Shown here: piece after piece, positions 1-7,425 of the stretch | How the letters are laid out: every line of letters starts with the position of its first letter | Numbering within the stretch: position 1 is the first letter of the stretch | DNA from: Pseudoneurospora amorphoporcata | Taxonomy: Eukaryota; Ascomycota; Sordariomycetes; Sordariales; Sordariaceae | Length of the DNA stretch: 13,187 bases | Direction: 5' to 3' | Assembly (NCBI GenBank): GCA_033297205.1 | Contig: MU859489.1 | Location: 1 to 13,187 of the forward strand | The notes under the pieces: model-generated | Told to the model about the DNA's origin: nothing | The model's database searches: none | The model's input: only the letters and a program-made list of their open reading frames with translations | Program-made: the position numbers and the translations under genes

Positions 1-2
1 CT

Positions 3-824
3 CCCACAGCAAAAGTGCCGATATCATTTAGCCCGAGTCAACAACAGCTAGCGCACGCAATGACATTTCTTAACAATTTCTGGCAAAACCGAAAGCCAAG
101 CATCATACTTTCGTATATTAACCACCCAAACCCCAACAACTGGTACAATCATTTCATTCAGTGCCTCGCCACAATCGCTACCGAACCCCCTAAAGCTACA
201 GTGTCCTATTCCGAGGTTCCGGCCCGTAATCTTCCGGCGGCGGAGATTCGGCTAATCCCCAAGGAGGATTTCGAAACCGCAAACACAGAACTACAAGGCA
301 TCTGGGATAACAGAGTGGAGGCCATCACCAATGCGTACATTACCTACGCAGGCCGGGACACTTGGGTGTTCAATTTTATGATTTATCTGGCGAAGATTAG
401 GGAGGGCCCACCCCAGGGTACTACTGCCGATGCCGAAAGCGCGCCGGCTGATATAATGCCCAAGACAGAGCAATCGTCCAATGCGAACAAGAAGCGACGC
501 CTGGAGACTGCGCAACCTAGACTTCAAATGCCGTACGTGAGCTATGATCGTACGATGCAGTTTAGGATTGAAGCTGGTTGTTATATCATACATTACCAAC
601 CAGCTGGAGCTTCCGCCGTACAAACTTTCCATTATAGAGCTCCCTTCGAGTTTCGCCTTAATACTGGTATTAAGTTCTATACCTGCGACTTCTCCAAAGT
701 CTCTATTCTGGTGAATACCGCGACTGGAGATGGGTATAGGCTTGTACCGAAGAGCGATCTCAAGACAGATTCTTGTGACGGCGCGGCTCAGCCGCTGGCC
801 AGCATTGCTCCCGTACCCGCCTAG
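3..824 (+). CDS. unrecognised protein, 3' part (5' end outside window)
   Basis: The frame is open from the window edge to a TAG at 822-824, giving 273 visible residues. The first in-frame ATG is at 60, but codons before it are also open (beginning PTAKVPIS), so the true start may lie upstream. An AG at 8-9 could also be an intron acceptor. No family is recognised. The first half is rich in aromatic and helical stretches (for example WVFNFMIYLAKI). A short polar linker with a basic NKKRR patch at about nt 485-500 could act as a nuclear signal. The C-terminal third (about nt 535-770) has alternating hydrophobic residues suggesting a small beta-rich domain. No signal peptide or membrane segment is visible. 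The length and even composition of the open frame support coding; function is unknown. Confidence 0.55.
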   Translation, partial: PTAKVPISFSPSQQQLAHAMTFLNNFWQNRKPSIILSYINHPNPNNWYNHFIQCLATIATEPPKATVSYSEVPARNLPAAEIRLIPKEDFETANTELQGIWDNRVEAITNAYITYAGRDTWVFNFMIYLAKIREGPPQGTTADAESAPADIMPKTEQSSNANKKRRLETAQPRLQMPYVSYDRTMQFRIEAGCYIIHYQPAGASAVQTFHYRAPFEFRLNTGIKFYTCDFSKVSILVNTATGDGYRLVPKSDLKTDSCDGAAQPLASIAPVPA

Positions 825-1320
825 GTCACATATTCGCTCTGGACCCACTGCGGCTCAGGTCGGCGCACCATATCTTCTGGGCGTTCGTTTCCATTTTGTA
901 TCTTAGTTTTCTTCTTTTCTTCATCTTTCGATCTTCATTCAACAGTATGGCCAGTGTCGCTTTGTCGTATTCCTTCCCTCTGTTCGCCGTTACAATTCTA
1001 CAGCTACTCTGTTAAAGATACTATAGGTATCTATATACTTTTGATCAGCATATTCTCTTCTGCAATAAAATAGATAGAATAAATCTTATAGCGTTTAACG
1101 ATTAAAATCCGGGGTTGAACATCGGCTTATCTAGAAAGGAACCAATCATCGAATTCGCGTGCGTCAGGCAAATACCATACCGCATTGTCTGGCGCAATTT
1201 GAGGCTATTATTGTTCGTGGCATTTGACAGAGCGCCTTAGATGGTAACTCTACTCTTATATCCAGAGCTTAACCCATACCCGTCTGGACTGCCGTCTGCA
1301 CGGCCGGCGGCCACCATCTA
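825..1320. other. gene-free stretch
   Basis: The stretch holds a CT-rich tract at about 895-940, then a 22-codon ORF (947-1015), then an AT-rich segment (1015-1110) that could be the 3' end of a transcript. On the minus strand about 1140-1220 there is a short open stretch with coding-like sequence (APDNAVWYLPDAREFDDWF) closed by stops on both sides, possibly a relic. No confident gene is seen. Confidence 0.4.
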
Positions 1321-1639
1321 TTACCCGCTTCTCCGGGGCAGATCGCAGATACGAGACTTGCGGGTTTGCTCGTAGGAGGCGGTAGCACGGAAAGTATCGC
1401 CTAGGAAACGGATGTTAGTAAGTGAAAGAAAACTGAATTAGGGTATACTTACGCTTTACGAAGCAGGAAAAGACGCTAGCAATCTTCCCGAGGATAGCGT
1501 CTTCGGCTACATCGGGGCCGCCCAAGTCGGAGGCAGCCCGCGCGAAGCTGAGAGTGCAAGTCGCGCAAGGCGGCAGGCGAGCAGTACTACGGAACAAATT
1601 AGCGATGCGAACAATAACCATAAGGATGACTTACAACAT
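1321..1639 (-). CDS. small spliced gene, 72 residues, presequence-like N-terminus
   Basis: Three exons are predicted on the minus strand: 1639-1635, 1586-1453 and 1400-1321. Intron 1 (1634-1587, 48 nt) has donor GTAAGT, branch GCTAAT and acceptor GTAG. Intron 2 (1452-1401, 52 nt) has donor GTAAGT, branch TACTAAC and acceptor CCTAG. Both removals keep one frame and give a 72-residue product ending at a TAA (1323-1321). The N-terminus (MFTARLPPCATCTLSFARAA) is basic, hydroxylated and free of acids, like a mitochondrial presequence. The middle (EDAILGKIASVFSCFVKR) could be an amphipathic helix faintly reminiscent of mitochondrial acyl carrier proteins. However, the DSL phosphopantetheine site is absent, so that idea is weak. 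It begins just downstream of a copia scrap. Splice signals this complete are unlikely by chance, but the function and current expression are unknown. Confidence 0.4.
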
Positions 1640-1680
1640 ACCAGCCTTCTCTTAGCTATTGATTGTAATGTTGTTGTTGG

Positions 1681-1806
1681 TTCTCCCGGCAGTAGCTCCT
1701 TTTCTAGTCCCGTCGGCTGCTCCACGTAATACACCTTTCCCTCAGGAATCAAGGCGTTTAGAAATGCCGTGTTGAAATCGAACTGACGAACGGCAGTCTG
1801 ATCTGC
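1681..1806 (-). pseudogene. Ty1/copia reverse transcriptase fragment
   Basis: The minus strand encodes about 42 residues containing RQFDFNTAFLNALIPEGKVY followed by YVEQPTGLE. This matches the start of the Ty1/copia RVT_2 domain, where the first catalytic Asp lies in a D-x-x-x-AFLNG-type motif followed by an acidic stretch and a Y-x-EQP-x-G motif. The similarity starts abruptly after an in-frame TAG and ends at LPGEP, before the expected CRLxKALYGLKQ segment. No LTR, integrase or RNase H is nearby. It is therefore a scrap of a dead element and not a gene. Confidence 0.75.
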
Positions 1807-2151
1807 CTAAGTGAGATAGCTGAAGGAAGTAAACTATTAGGTGCAGTTCGGTGAAGCCAAAAGGTTCACAACAAGTATCGTTATACGTGTCTCTGATGAC
1901 GATGGTCTATTCACTACTGTCGAACTATCTTGCTAGCTAGGTTCTCCAGGTGCCTTCTTATAGCTCTGCCATCGACTGGGACCCGAGTGTTCTTAGACTC
2001 TTGATGTTGTTCTGGCTCACCGTGTGGCCCTGGCTCACGTCGTGAGCCCTCTTAGCCTGTGAGCCCTCTAATCTTCTGTCTTATTGGCCTTTATAGTTAC
2101 ATTGCCCTGCCTCTGCGTGGCTGTCGTGTCCTAGTGGCTTGGTTGACCCGT
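1807..2151. other. gene-free stretch before the minisatellite field
   Basis: No open frame of note. The final 130 bases carry loose CTGGCTCA/GTGAGCCC motifs that resemble decayed units of the minisatellite that follows. Confidence 0.4.
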
Positions 2152-2275
2152 AGTTCTAGCTCAGGATTGTTTTAATTTCTTGGATTGTTCTAGCTCAGGA
2201 TTGTTGTAGCTCAAAAACGTTCTAGCTTAGGATCGTTATGGCTTAGGATCGTTCTGGATTAGGATCGTTCTGGCG
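2152..2275. repeat. degenerate 16-bp minisatellite, array 1
   Basis: About seven to eight head-to-tail units of consensus GTTCTAGCTCAGGATY follow each other, with substitutions (AGCTTA, GGATTA) and one 18-base unit. The period is not a multiple of three, so it is not a coding repeat. The same unit reappears at 2534-2705. Confidence 0.85.
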
Positions 2276-2299
2276 TTTTAGCTGGTCGAGACCAACAAA

Positions 2300-2411
2300 T
2301 TGGTCAACTGAAAGCGACACTTTGTCATCAATTGAAAGCGGCTCTTCTTGGTCAACTGAAAGCGGCACTTTGTCATCAACTGAAAGCGGCTCTTGGTCAA
2401 CTGAAAGCGGC
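2300..2411. repeat. 22-26 bp tandem repeat (CAACTGAAAGCGGC core)
   Basis: Five units share the core CAAYTGAAAGCGGC, alternating between GGTCAACTG and GTCATCAACTG beginnings. A higher-order unit of about 48 bp is repeated twice and a third copy is partial. It lies between the two arrays of the 16-bp minisatellite and splits them. Confidence 0.85.
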
Positions 2412-2475
2412 GTCATTGTGGCTTTGGCTTGTTCGTGCGCGCATAGTGCTGTCGCTAGGATGTTGTTGTCGTGGT

Positions 2476-2543
2476 ATTGTGTCTAACATCACTCTAGCTG
2501 AAGGTTGTTCTACTATAGAATTGTGTCTAACATCACTCTAGCT
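2476..2543. repeat. 44-bp direct duplication
   Basis: A 24-base segment beginning ATTGTGTCTAACATCACTCT occurs at 2476-2499 and again at 2520-2543 with a period of 44 bp. It forms the left border of the second 16-bp array. Confidence 0.85.
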
Positions 2544-2705
2544 CAGGATTATTCTAGCTCAGGATCGTTCTGGCTCAAAATCCTGCTGGCTCAGGATCCT
2601 TCTAGTTCAAGATCCTTCTAGCTTAGGATAGTTCTAGCTTAGAATAGTTCTAGCTCAGGATTGTTCTGGCTCAGGATCGTTCTACCTCAGGATTGCTCTG
2701 GCTCT
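2534..2705. repeat. degenerate 16-bp minisatellite, array 2
   Basis: About eleven units of the same 16-base consensus as at 2152-2275 (YTCTRGCTCAGGATYG). Internal subgroups, such as units with CCTTCTAG and with AGTTCTAG, point to local unit duplication. Confidence 0.85.
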
Positions 2706-2734
2706 GGTATAGAAAATCGCGAAAACAAGAAAAG

Positions 2735-2757
2735 AAAAAAAAAAAAAAAAAAAAAAA
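2735..2757. repeat. poly(A) tract of 23
   Basis: An uninterrupted run of 23 A follows an A-rich lead-in (from 2721) directly after the minisatellite. It could be the 3' tail of a retroposed sequence or a simple homopolymer. No target-site duplication could be assigned. Confidence 0.8.
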
Positions 2758-2762
2758 GTTGA

Positions 2763-2992
2763 TACAGTACAGTATGTCTCCCGTGAGGAGAATATCGTCA
2801 AAAGTCGCCTTATTCCATTAGAAATGAAACCATGGGCTTTCATCTTCTCTTTCCTATCTGGTAAGAGTCAAGGACATGGGTTGACATCTAGATTATGTTC
2901 CGATCAATTTCCTTAAATAGTAGTACATATTGGATCTTATTGGACATCACTGTAAAAAGTCACCAAACCTCAAATAATCACACTGTACTGTA
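2763..2992. mobile_element. MITE with TA target duplications (Tc1/mariner-pogo type ends)
   Basis: The left end reads TACAGTACAGTATG and the reverse complement of the right end reads TACAGTACAGTGTG, so the ends match at 13 of 14 positions. The terminal TA on both sides fits the TA duplication made by Tc1/mariner-pogo (Fot1-like) transposases. The 226-bp interior has no ORF, so it would be non-autonomous. TIR length, size and TSD fit a MITE. No second copy is present in the window to confirm mobility. Confidence 0.6.
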
Positions 2993-3099
2993 GAAATCCT
3001 GGGCTGATTAGGCGGGAATTAGCTGGCGATAAGATATTGCCCCTGTTATTTCCACCCTATACTATAGCAGGAAAGCCGGGTGGGCATCTAGGAGAGCTA

Positions 3100-3179
3100 G
3101 AATGAAGGCACGAGTGGAGGCCTAGGAGGTCGGCTGAGCCCACTCCGGTTTCGAAAAACGAGCCGTCACACCCACCCAG
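3100..3179 (+). repeat. dispersed repeat, copy A
   Basis: The copy shares the ordered blocks GAATG-x-GAGTGGAG, GGTCGGCTGAGCCCACTCCG, GGTTTCGAAAAACG and GCCGTC-x-CACCCACC with four other copies at 7655, 8009, 8104 (inverted) and 8231. It lies directly upstream of the 46-bp palindrome and the JmjC gene leader. Confidence 0.75.
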
Positions 3180-3186
3180 GAAATCC

Positions 3187-3232
3187 GTGCACGAGCCACA
3201 ACGACCTCGTGAGGTCGTTGTGGCCCGTGCAC
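3187..3232. repeat. 46-bp near-perfect palindrome
   Basis: Two 22-base arms (3187-3208 and 3211-3232), each bounded by GTGCAC, pair with one mismatch around a 2-base centre (GT). The core is ACGACCTC-GT-GAGGTCGT. It lies about 250 bp before the JmjC start codon, between the dispersed repeat and a T-rich tract. It could be a cruciform, an operator for a dimeric protein, or a transposon-end relic. Confidence 0.85.
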
Positions 3233-3479
3233 CTTATCTGCTCCCCCACTTTTTTAAGTCTGGATCATTTGGCGAACTTGCCCACCTCACGGTCGCAAAT
3301 TGCCAACCACCACTTTTCTCAACAACGCCTTCTACGCTTCGATAATTAAACGCATTAGCGCTTCAATAACACATCTTTCCTTACGTCCCTCCCATTCACA
3401 ACCGATCATCGGAAGCGACAAACCCCGCCTCAAATCAAGTAGCACATACAATCTCACATACGACTTTGCCTTCGACAGT
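3233..3479 (+). promoter_or_regulatory. probable promoter and 5' leader of the JmjC gene
   Basis: A T-rich tract (about 3248-3256) is followed by C/T- and A-rich sequence with few Gs, typical of fungal 5' leaders. No in-frame ATG occurs before 3480, although the frame is open from about 3300. The transcription start is not determinable. Confidence 0.35.
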
Positions 3480-5675
3480 ATGGAAGATCGACAACGAATT
3501 ATAGATGGCCTCTCGGACGCAATCGCCAAATACACAGTCGAGACGGCCACAGTTACTTCAGCCTCCGAGTTGCGAAACCCCACTGAAGAGCTCATCAACA
3601 ATCTCCAAAGCATCATATCGGATGCAGAATTAACGCTCAACCTAAGAAACACCGGCCTAATAACACCGATCACCTCGCCCCTTCCACCACCCCGAAGCAA
3701 GCATCTGGAAACGAATGCTTCCCTACCCCCTTTACAGCTTGGAAGTGACTGGATTCGCGAGCTCAAAGAACGATGCCGACCTTCCACAACTCCCATCATC
3801 AAGGTCGATATCGAAACCACAGGGATTGACTGGCCTAGGCTACCATCACGTGCTGATCCCCCGCCCGGGCATGATCAATACGCAGTCCATTATGTCAAGG
3901 ACCCTCACACTCCAGGCGTTACTTACCTCTACCTTTCATATTCGGACCAATTACACCGCATCGATTTCACAAATAACGAGAAATTTCAACCTCCATCGTC
4001 TAAGCAGGCTGCTATAGATTTCATGGAACGTATTGCCACTAGCCCCCCCAGCAAAGACAAACTCATCTACTACGTTGGACCTGTCAATGATGAGAAACTT
4101 CCCAAATTCTTCCCGTCCGGGGAACTCTCTCGGAAATACGGCCCAATCGATGGGGTTAGTACCCCATATATCCATATGGGCGAAGCAGGATCAGGCACAG
4201 CTTTCCACTGCGAAGACGCCGACTTACGTTCTTACAACGTCACCGTCTATGGATACAAAATCTGGATTCTGGTCGATCTCGAAGACACAACAAAGTTCGA
4301 AGAGTATTTTGACAGCCGCTACACCGATTGCAAGGAATCGAAATGTGATCAAAGGGTTCGACACCAATGTTGTATACTCGCTCCTAGCCTTCTGGTTAGC
4401 CTAGGAATCAATTTCGACATTGTTTGGACGGGCCCAGGGGATCTGATTGTCACAGAACCACGACAATACCACGCGGTCATCAATTTTACCGATTCTCTTG
4501 CTATTTCGACGAATTTTATTTACGAAGACGATGTACCGATCAGACCGAACTGGCTTGTTTGCCCGAAGGATGGGTTATTTCTACTCGATGAACCAAATCT
4601 TCGAAAGTTTAAACAATCACCCAAACCCAAGAGGGAAGCCGAGGCCGAATTATCAAGGTCTGGAAAAGCGAAACGGATGAGACGTCTTTCAGAAAGCAAG
4701 AGTAGCGATAGAATGGATATCGACAACGAAATAATTCGACATTATGGTCAAGATGCCGGCGAAGATTCGGCCAACGACGAGGAGGATCCCGACGAGGATT
4801 CGGCCAACGGCGATGAGGATGCCGGTCAAATTCCTAGCAACGACGATCAAGACGCTAGCGCAGATTCCGTTAACGACGACGACGAAAATACTAGTGAAGA
4901 TTCCACTACGACCGATCAAAATACCGGCCAAGATTTGATGGATATTGATGAAGATCCTGCCGTTCATTCTATTCGGACTCTTCCATACCACAACAAATAT
5001 CCGGCTACGATGAAAGGGATGACCGACGATGTTGTTAAGCTCGAAATGAGCAAGACATTCGCAGAACTCACCATGAGTGATGGGATTCGGGCCTTTTTCA
5101 CATCTGTCAGACATTTCAGGGATCATGAGGCATCGTTACTGGAGAGTTTCAGACAAGCGGTGGGAAACGACTTTGCCACTCGTATTCGTCACTTCAACAC
5201 ACTACAACAAAAGGCGAATGATCAAATCACCTTTTCTTCATTCCTCCACTTAATCTCATGCTTCCAAATGTCGAAAACGCTGCACGACGGCCGAGAGCGG
5301 GCAAGCCCTGACAGCTTAAACGCCATATCAACCGACAAAAAGGAGCATAGAAACATAAGGAAGTGCGCGGGATATGGTCGAAAGATGAGGCGTTGCGTCA
5401 ATGAATATGAAGGACTAATATGTTTCTTACCCCGTCCTTTCGGAGGGATGTTCTCGGTGAACAAGTTTGACAAGGTCATACCTACCAAAGTGTATAACCA
5501 TCTCAAAGGATATGGGGAGGAAAAGTTATCAACCTTGGATCAGATGGGTAGAGAGTTTATGGATTCCGTATGGGAGGGAAAGCAGTTTCAGGGAAGGAAG
5601 TTCGAAGACCTTTCAGATGCTCAATTGGCGAATATGGAGTTGGAGGAACTTTTTTCACATCTTAGAAGGGTTTGA
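3480..5675 (+). CDS. JmjC-domain protein, KDM4-like putative 2-oxoglutarate/Fe(II) demethylase
   Basis: 731 residues without an intron. The start is the first in-frame ATG, in a good context (A at -3, G at +4). The JmjC domain spans about residues 200-345. The segment FHCEDADLRSYNV resembles the FAWHTEDMDLYSIN motif of KDM4 enzymes and supplies Fe ligands H243 and E245. K260 (GYKIW) is the likely 2-oxoglutarate contact, and H331 (QYHAVIN) is the third Fe ligand. A Cys/His cluster (C284, C289, H295, C297, C298) lies between them. The catalytic triad is intact, so activity is plausible. A basic region (about 380-410, with KAKRMRR) looks like a nuclear signal. Residues about 424-490 form six acidic repeats of 11-12 residues. 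The C-terminal 230 residues are helical and unrecognised. No JmjN, PHD or Tudor domain is visible. Known relatives remove methyl groups from histone lysines; substrate here is inferred only. It is convergent with the Zn2Cys6 gene. Confidence 0.9.
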   Translation: MEDRQRIIDGLSDAIAKYTVETATVTSASELRNPTEELINNLQSIISDAELTLNLRNTGLITPITSPLPPPRSKHLETNASLPPLQLGSDWIRELKERCRPSTTPIIKVDIETTGIDWPRLPSRADPPPGHDQYAVHYVKDPHTPGVTYLYLSYSDQLHRIDFTNNEKFQPPSSKQAAIDFMERIATSPPSKDKLIYYVGPVNDEKLPKFFPSGELSRKYGPIDGVSTPYIHMGEAGSGTAFHCEDADLRSYNVTVYGYKIWILVDLEDTTKFEEYFDSRYTDCKESKCDQRVRHQCCILAPSLLVSLGINFDIVWTGPGDLIVTEPRQYHAVINFTDSLAISTNFIYEDDVPIRPNWLVCPKDGLFLLDEPNLRKFKQSPKPKREAEAELSRSGKAKRMRRLSESKSSDRMDIDNEIIRHYGQDAGEDSANDEEDPDEDSANGDEDAGQIPSNDDQDASADSVNDDDENTSEDSTTTDQNTGQDLMDIDEDPAVHSIRTLPYHNKYPATMKGMTDDVVKLEMSKTFAELTMSDGIRAFFTSVRHFRDHEASLLESFRQAVGNDFATRIRHFNTLQQKANDQITFSSFLHLISCFQMSKTLHDGRERASPDSLNAISTDKKEHRNIRKCAGYGRKMRRCVNEYEGLICFLPRPFGGMFSVNKFDKVIPTKVYNHLKGYGEEKLSTLDQMGREFMDSVWEGKQFQGRKFEDLSDAQLANMELEELFSHLRRV
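4749..4970 (+). repeat. acidic 11-residue coding repeat within the JmjC gene
   Basis: Six degenerate units follow the pattern (Q/E)D-x-x-EDSAND(D/E), for example QDAGEDSANDE, EDPDEDSANGD and EDAGQIPSNDD. The period is 33-36 bp, so the frame is kept. It gives a strongly acidic, disordered linker after the nuclear-signal region. Confidence 0.8.
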
Positions 5676-5767
5676 GATATTATTGTACTAAGAAAATATC
5701 TTTCGCTACTAGCTATTACTAGCTATTACTCAAACTACCCCAATAGTTGTTTCTTGTTTTTTAATAA

Positions 5768-5968
5768 TTAGAAGAAGTAGTGATTAGGTATAGGAGAGGA
5801 GTTAATTGTAACAGCTAGGCCGGCGAGGCCGGTCGCGATAAATTCACCGCGACGCCCGTATCTTCGTCGCTGTCTTGAAAGACGTCGGTGAATCAAGAAG
5901 AGTCGTGAGGTATGATGAGCTTGGCTGAGAAGCTTACACAGGGCTGCAGCGTTGTTGACGTTGAACAT
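5768..5968 (-). CDS. possible small arginine-rich protein, 66 residues
   Basis: The minus-strand ORF starts at an ATG (5968-5966) and ends with TAA (5770-5768). It begins MFNVNNAAALCKLL, has a basic middle (HRRLSRQRRRYGRRG) and a glycine/alanine tail (ATGLAGLAV). The local GC content is higher than its flanks, which supports coding, but the ATG context is poor. A CTTTAG acceptor-like site precedes it, so it might instead be a distal exon of the upstream Zn2Cys6 gene or a relic. No family is recognised. Confidence 0.25.
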   Translation of the reverse strand: MFNVNNAAALCKLLSQAHHTSRLFLIHRRLSRQRRRYGRRGEFIATGLAGLAVTINSSPIPNHYFF

Positions 5969-6039
5969 AGAATTTACGACTAAAGAGCAAAACAAAAGGT
6001 AAGAGTTATACGCGCGGGAACCACTCTTCCTTATCTAAT

Positions 6040-7425
6040 CTACAACCAGTCAGGGCGCTCATATCCGTCCAGCGCAGCCAATCCGTCAAGGCATGACCCG
6101 CCAGACAGGGCCATGACACCTAAACTCCCCGTTCCTTCTGGTATTTCATTATTAACCAGCCCTGTATTTTTGTATATACTCGTCCAGTATCCTTCGTCCC
6201 ATTCTATCGCTTGGGGTGTCCAGTATCCTTCGTCCCATTCTGTCGCTCGGGGTTGGACTTGTGCCAAATCGAACTCGGATATCAGTGTAGGGTTCGTTCG
6301 ATCATCTACCTCTGGCCAGAATCCCCGCCAGTGAGCTGCTAGGTCCACAGGACTGGTATCTTGACTTGTATGATCCAGCGACCACCCCTGATTGTTGGCC
6401 TTTGGAAGGTAGCCCTTCTCCTGGCGTTCTTCGGCCCGTTCTGTCGCTCGGGGTTGGACTTGTGCCGAATCGAACTGGGATATCAATGTAGGGTTGAGAG
6501 GAGTGGACGGTATTTCGGTTATGATGTTGTCCGAGACGGGGCACCCTAGGAGGTTAAGGAGCGCTGCCCTCGATAAGAGAGATATGTCGTAGACTTCGTG
6601 GTGCGGAAATAGTCGTTTGAAGACTTGTTTATATTGTATGATAGCGTTGAAGGGTTTTCTCAGTGTAGGGTTGAGAGGAGTATACGGTATTTCGTTTACT
6701 GTGTTGTCCGAGACGGGGCACCCTAGGAGGTTAAGGAGCGCTGCCCTCGATAAGAGAGATATGTCGTAGACTTCGTGGCCCAGAAATAGTTTTTTGAAGA
6801 CTTGTTTATATTGTTTGACAGCGTTTAAGGGTTTTCTCGGTTTTTGATAAGTACACAGCCCGCCTAGCTGTTTTGAGAGACATCGGTCACATGGGCGTAG
6901 ACCATCACATTTGCTAAGGCATTGAAGTTAGATTTGCTAATGGCGAATTATAAAATACTTGTTGACTTACTACTTGTCATCTCTACACCTATCACAAGAT
7001 GGAGGGCCCTTGATGACCTTGGCTCTCTTCTTTTGCGGGCCATTATTGCCATTAGTCGCGAGAGGCTTCTTGCGTGGTCGGCCTCGTGGTCTGCCGGTGG
7101 GAACTCTAGTACGGGACGCTCTATTAGAAGGTCTCGAGGTGGGACGCGCCGATTGGTTGAGGGGGATCTCGACAGACTGGCTTGGAGCCGGGGATGAGGC
7201 GCTCTCGCCAGTTGGAGCTGGTCGTGGAGGAACAGGCTGGATGTGCGGCATGTTGTTGACCACGGGGCCGGTATTTTGTGGAGGCTGAGAACCATTCGGT
7301 GGTATGCTGGCTGGCCGAGTGGGCTGTAGAGGCGGATCACTCCTGATATCCATGTAGCGACCATCACCGTTAAGATTGACGTTCAGCGGAGCGGTAGACA
7401 TGGCGGGTGAGTGCATAGAAGCCAT
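6040..7425 (-). CDS. Zn(II)2Cys6 transcription factor with AT-hook and tandem internal repeats
   Basis: Two exons, 7425-6971 and 6913-6040, join across a 57-nt intron (donor GTAAGT at 6970, branch CTAAC at 6931-6927, acceptor TTAG ending at 6914). They give 442 residues. Splicing restores the full binuclear zinc cluster: CDRCRDDKYKCDGLRPC, then CX2CX8C, with ligands C144, C147, C154, C160, C163 and C172. The intron interrupts codon Y152 inside the cluster, so without splicing there is no finger. An AT-hook (GRPRGRPRKKP, 111-121) and a basic patch (QKKRAKV, 131-137) precede it. The N-terminus is Pro/Ser-rich. After the finger come two 59-residue repeats (178-236, 237-295) and further repeats (292-310 with 359-377; WDEGYWT at 378-384 and 390-396). 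No fungal_trans middle-homology domain is seen, and the protein is short for the family. It probably binds DNA in the nucleus; targets are unknown. Start choice is uncertain among M1, M4 and M9. Confidence 0.9.
6182..6254 (-). repeat. 36-bp tandem duplication near the 3' end of the Zn2Cys6 gene
   Basis: The plus-strand segment GTCCAGTATCCTTCGTCCCA and its continuation occur twice, 36 bp apart. They encode the duplicated WDEGYWT peptides, and the frame is kept. Confidence 0.85.
6484..6837 (-). repeat. in-frame 177-bp tandem duplication inside the Zn2Cys6 gene
   Basis: Copies lie at 6837-6661 and 6660-6484. I count 15 differences in 177 bp (about 92% identity). A 75-base block encoding HEVYDISLLSRAALLNLLGC and the following PVSDN is identical, including silent sites. 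Most differences outside that block change the amino acid. Confidence 0.95.

Noticed and set aside
291..848. 185-codon minus-strand ORF opposite the first gene
   Set aside because: Antisense shadow of the better-supported plus frame; no family resemblance.
2332..2541. Plus-strand ORF with repeated QLKAAL peptides
   Set aside because: It is a translation of the non-coding tandem repeat. The array's units vary by non-multiples of three and no promoter or leader is seen.
3300..3479. 60-codon N-terminal extension of the JmjC frame
   Set aside because: It requires a TTG start. The first ATG is at 3480 in good context, and the extension has leader-like composition.
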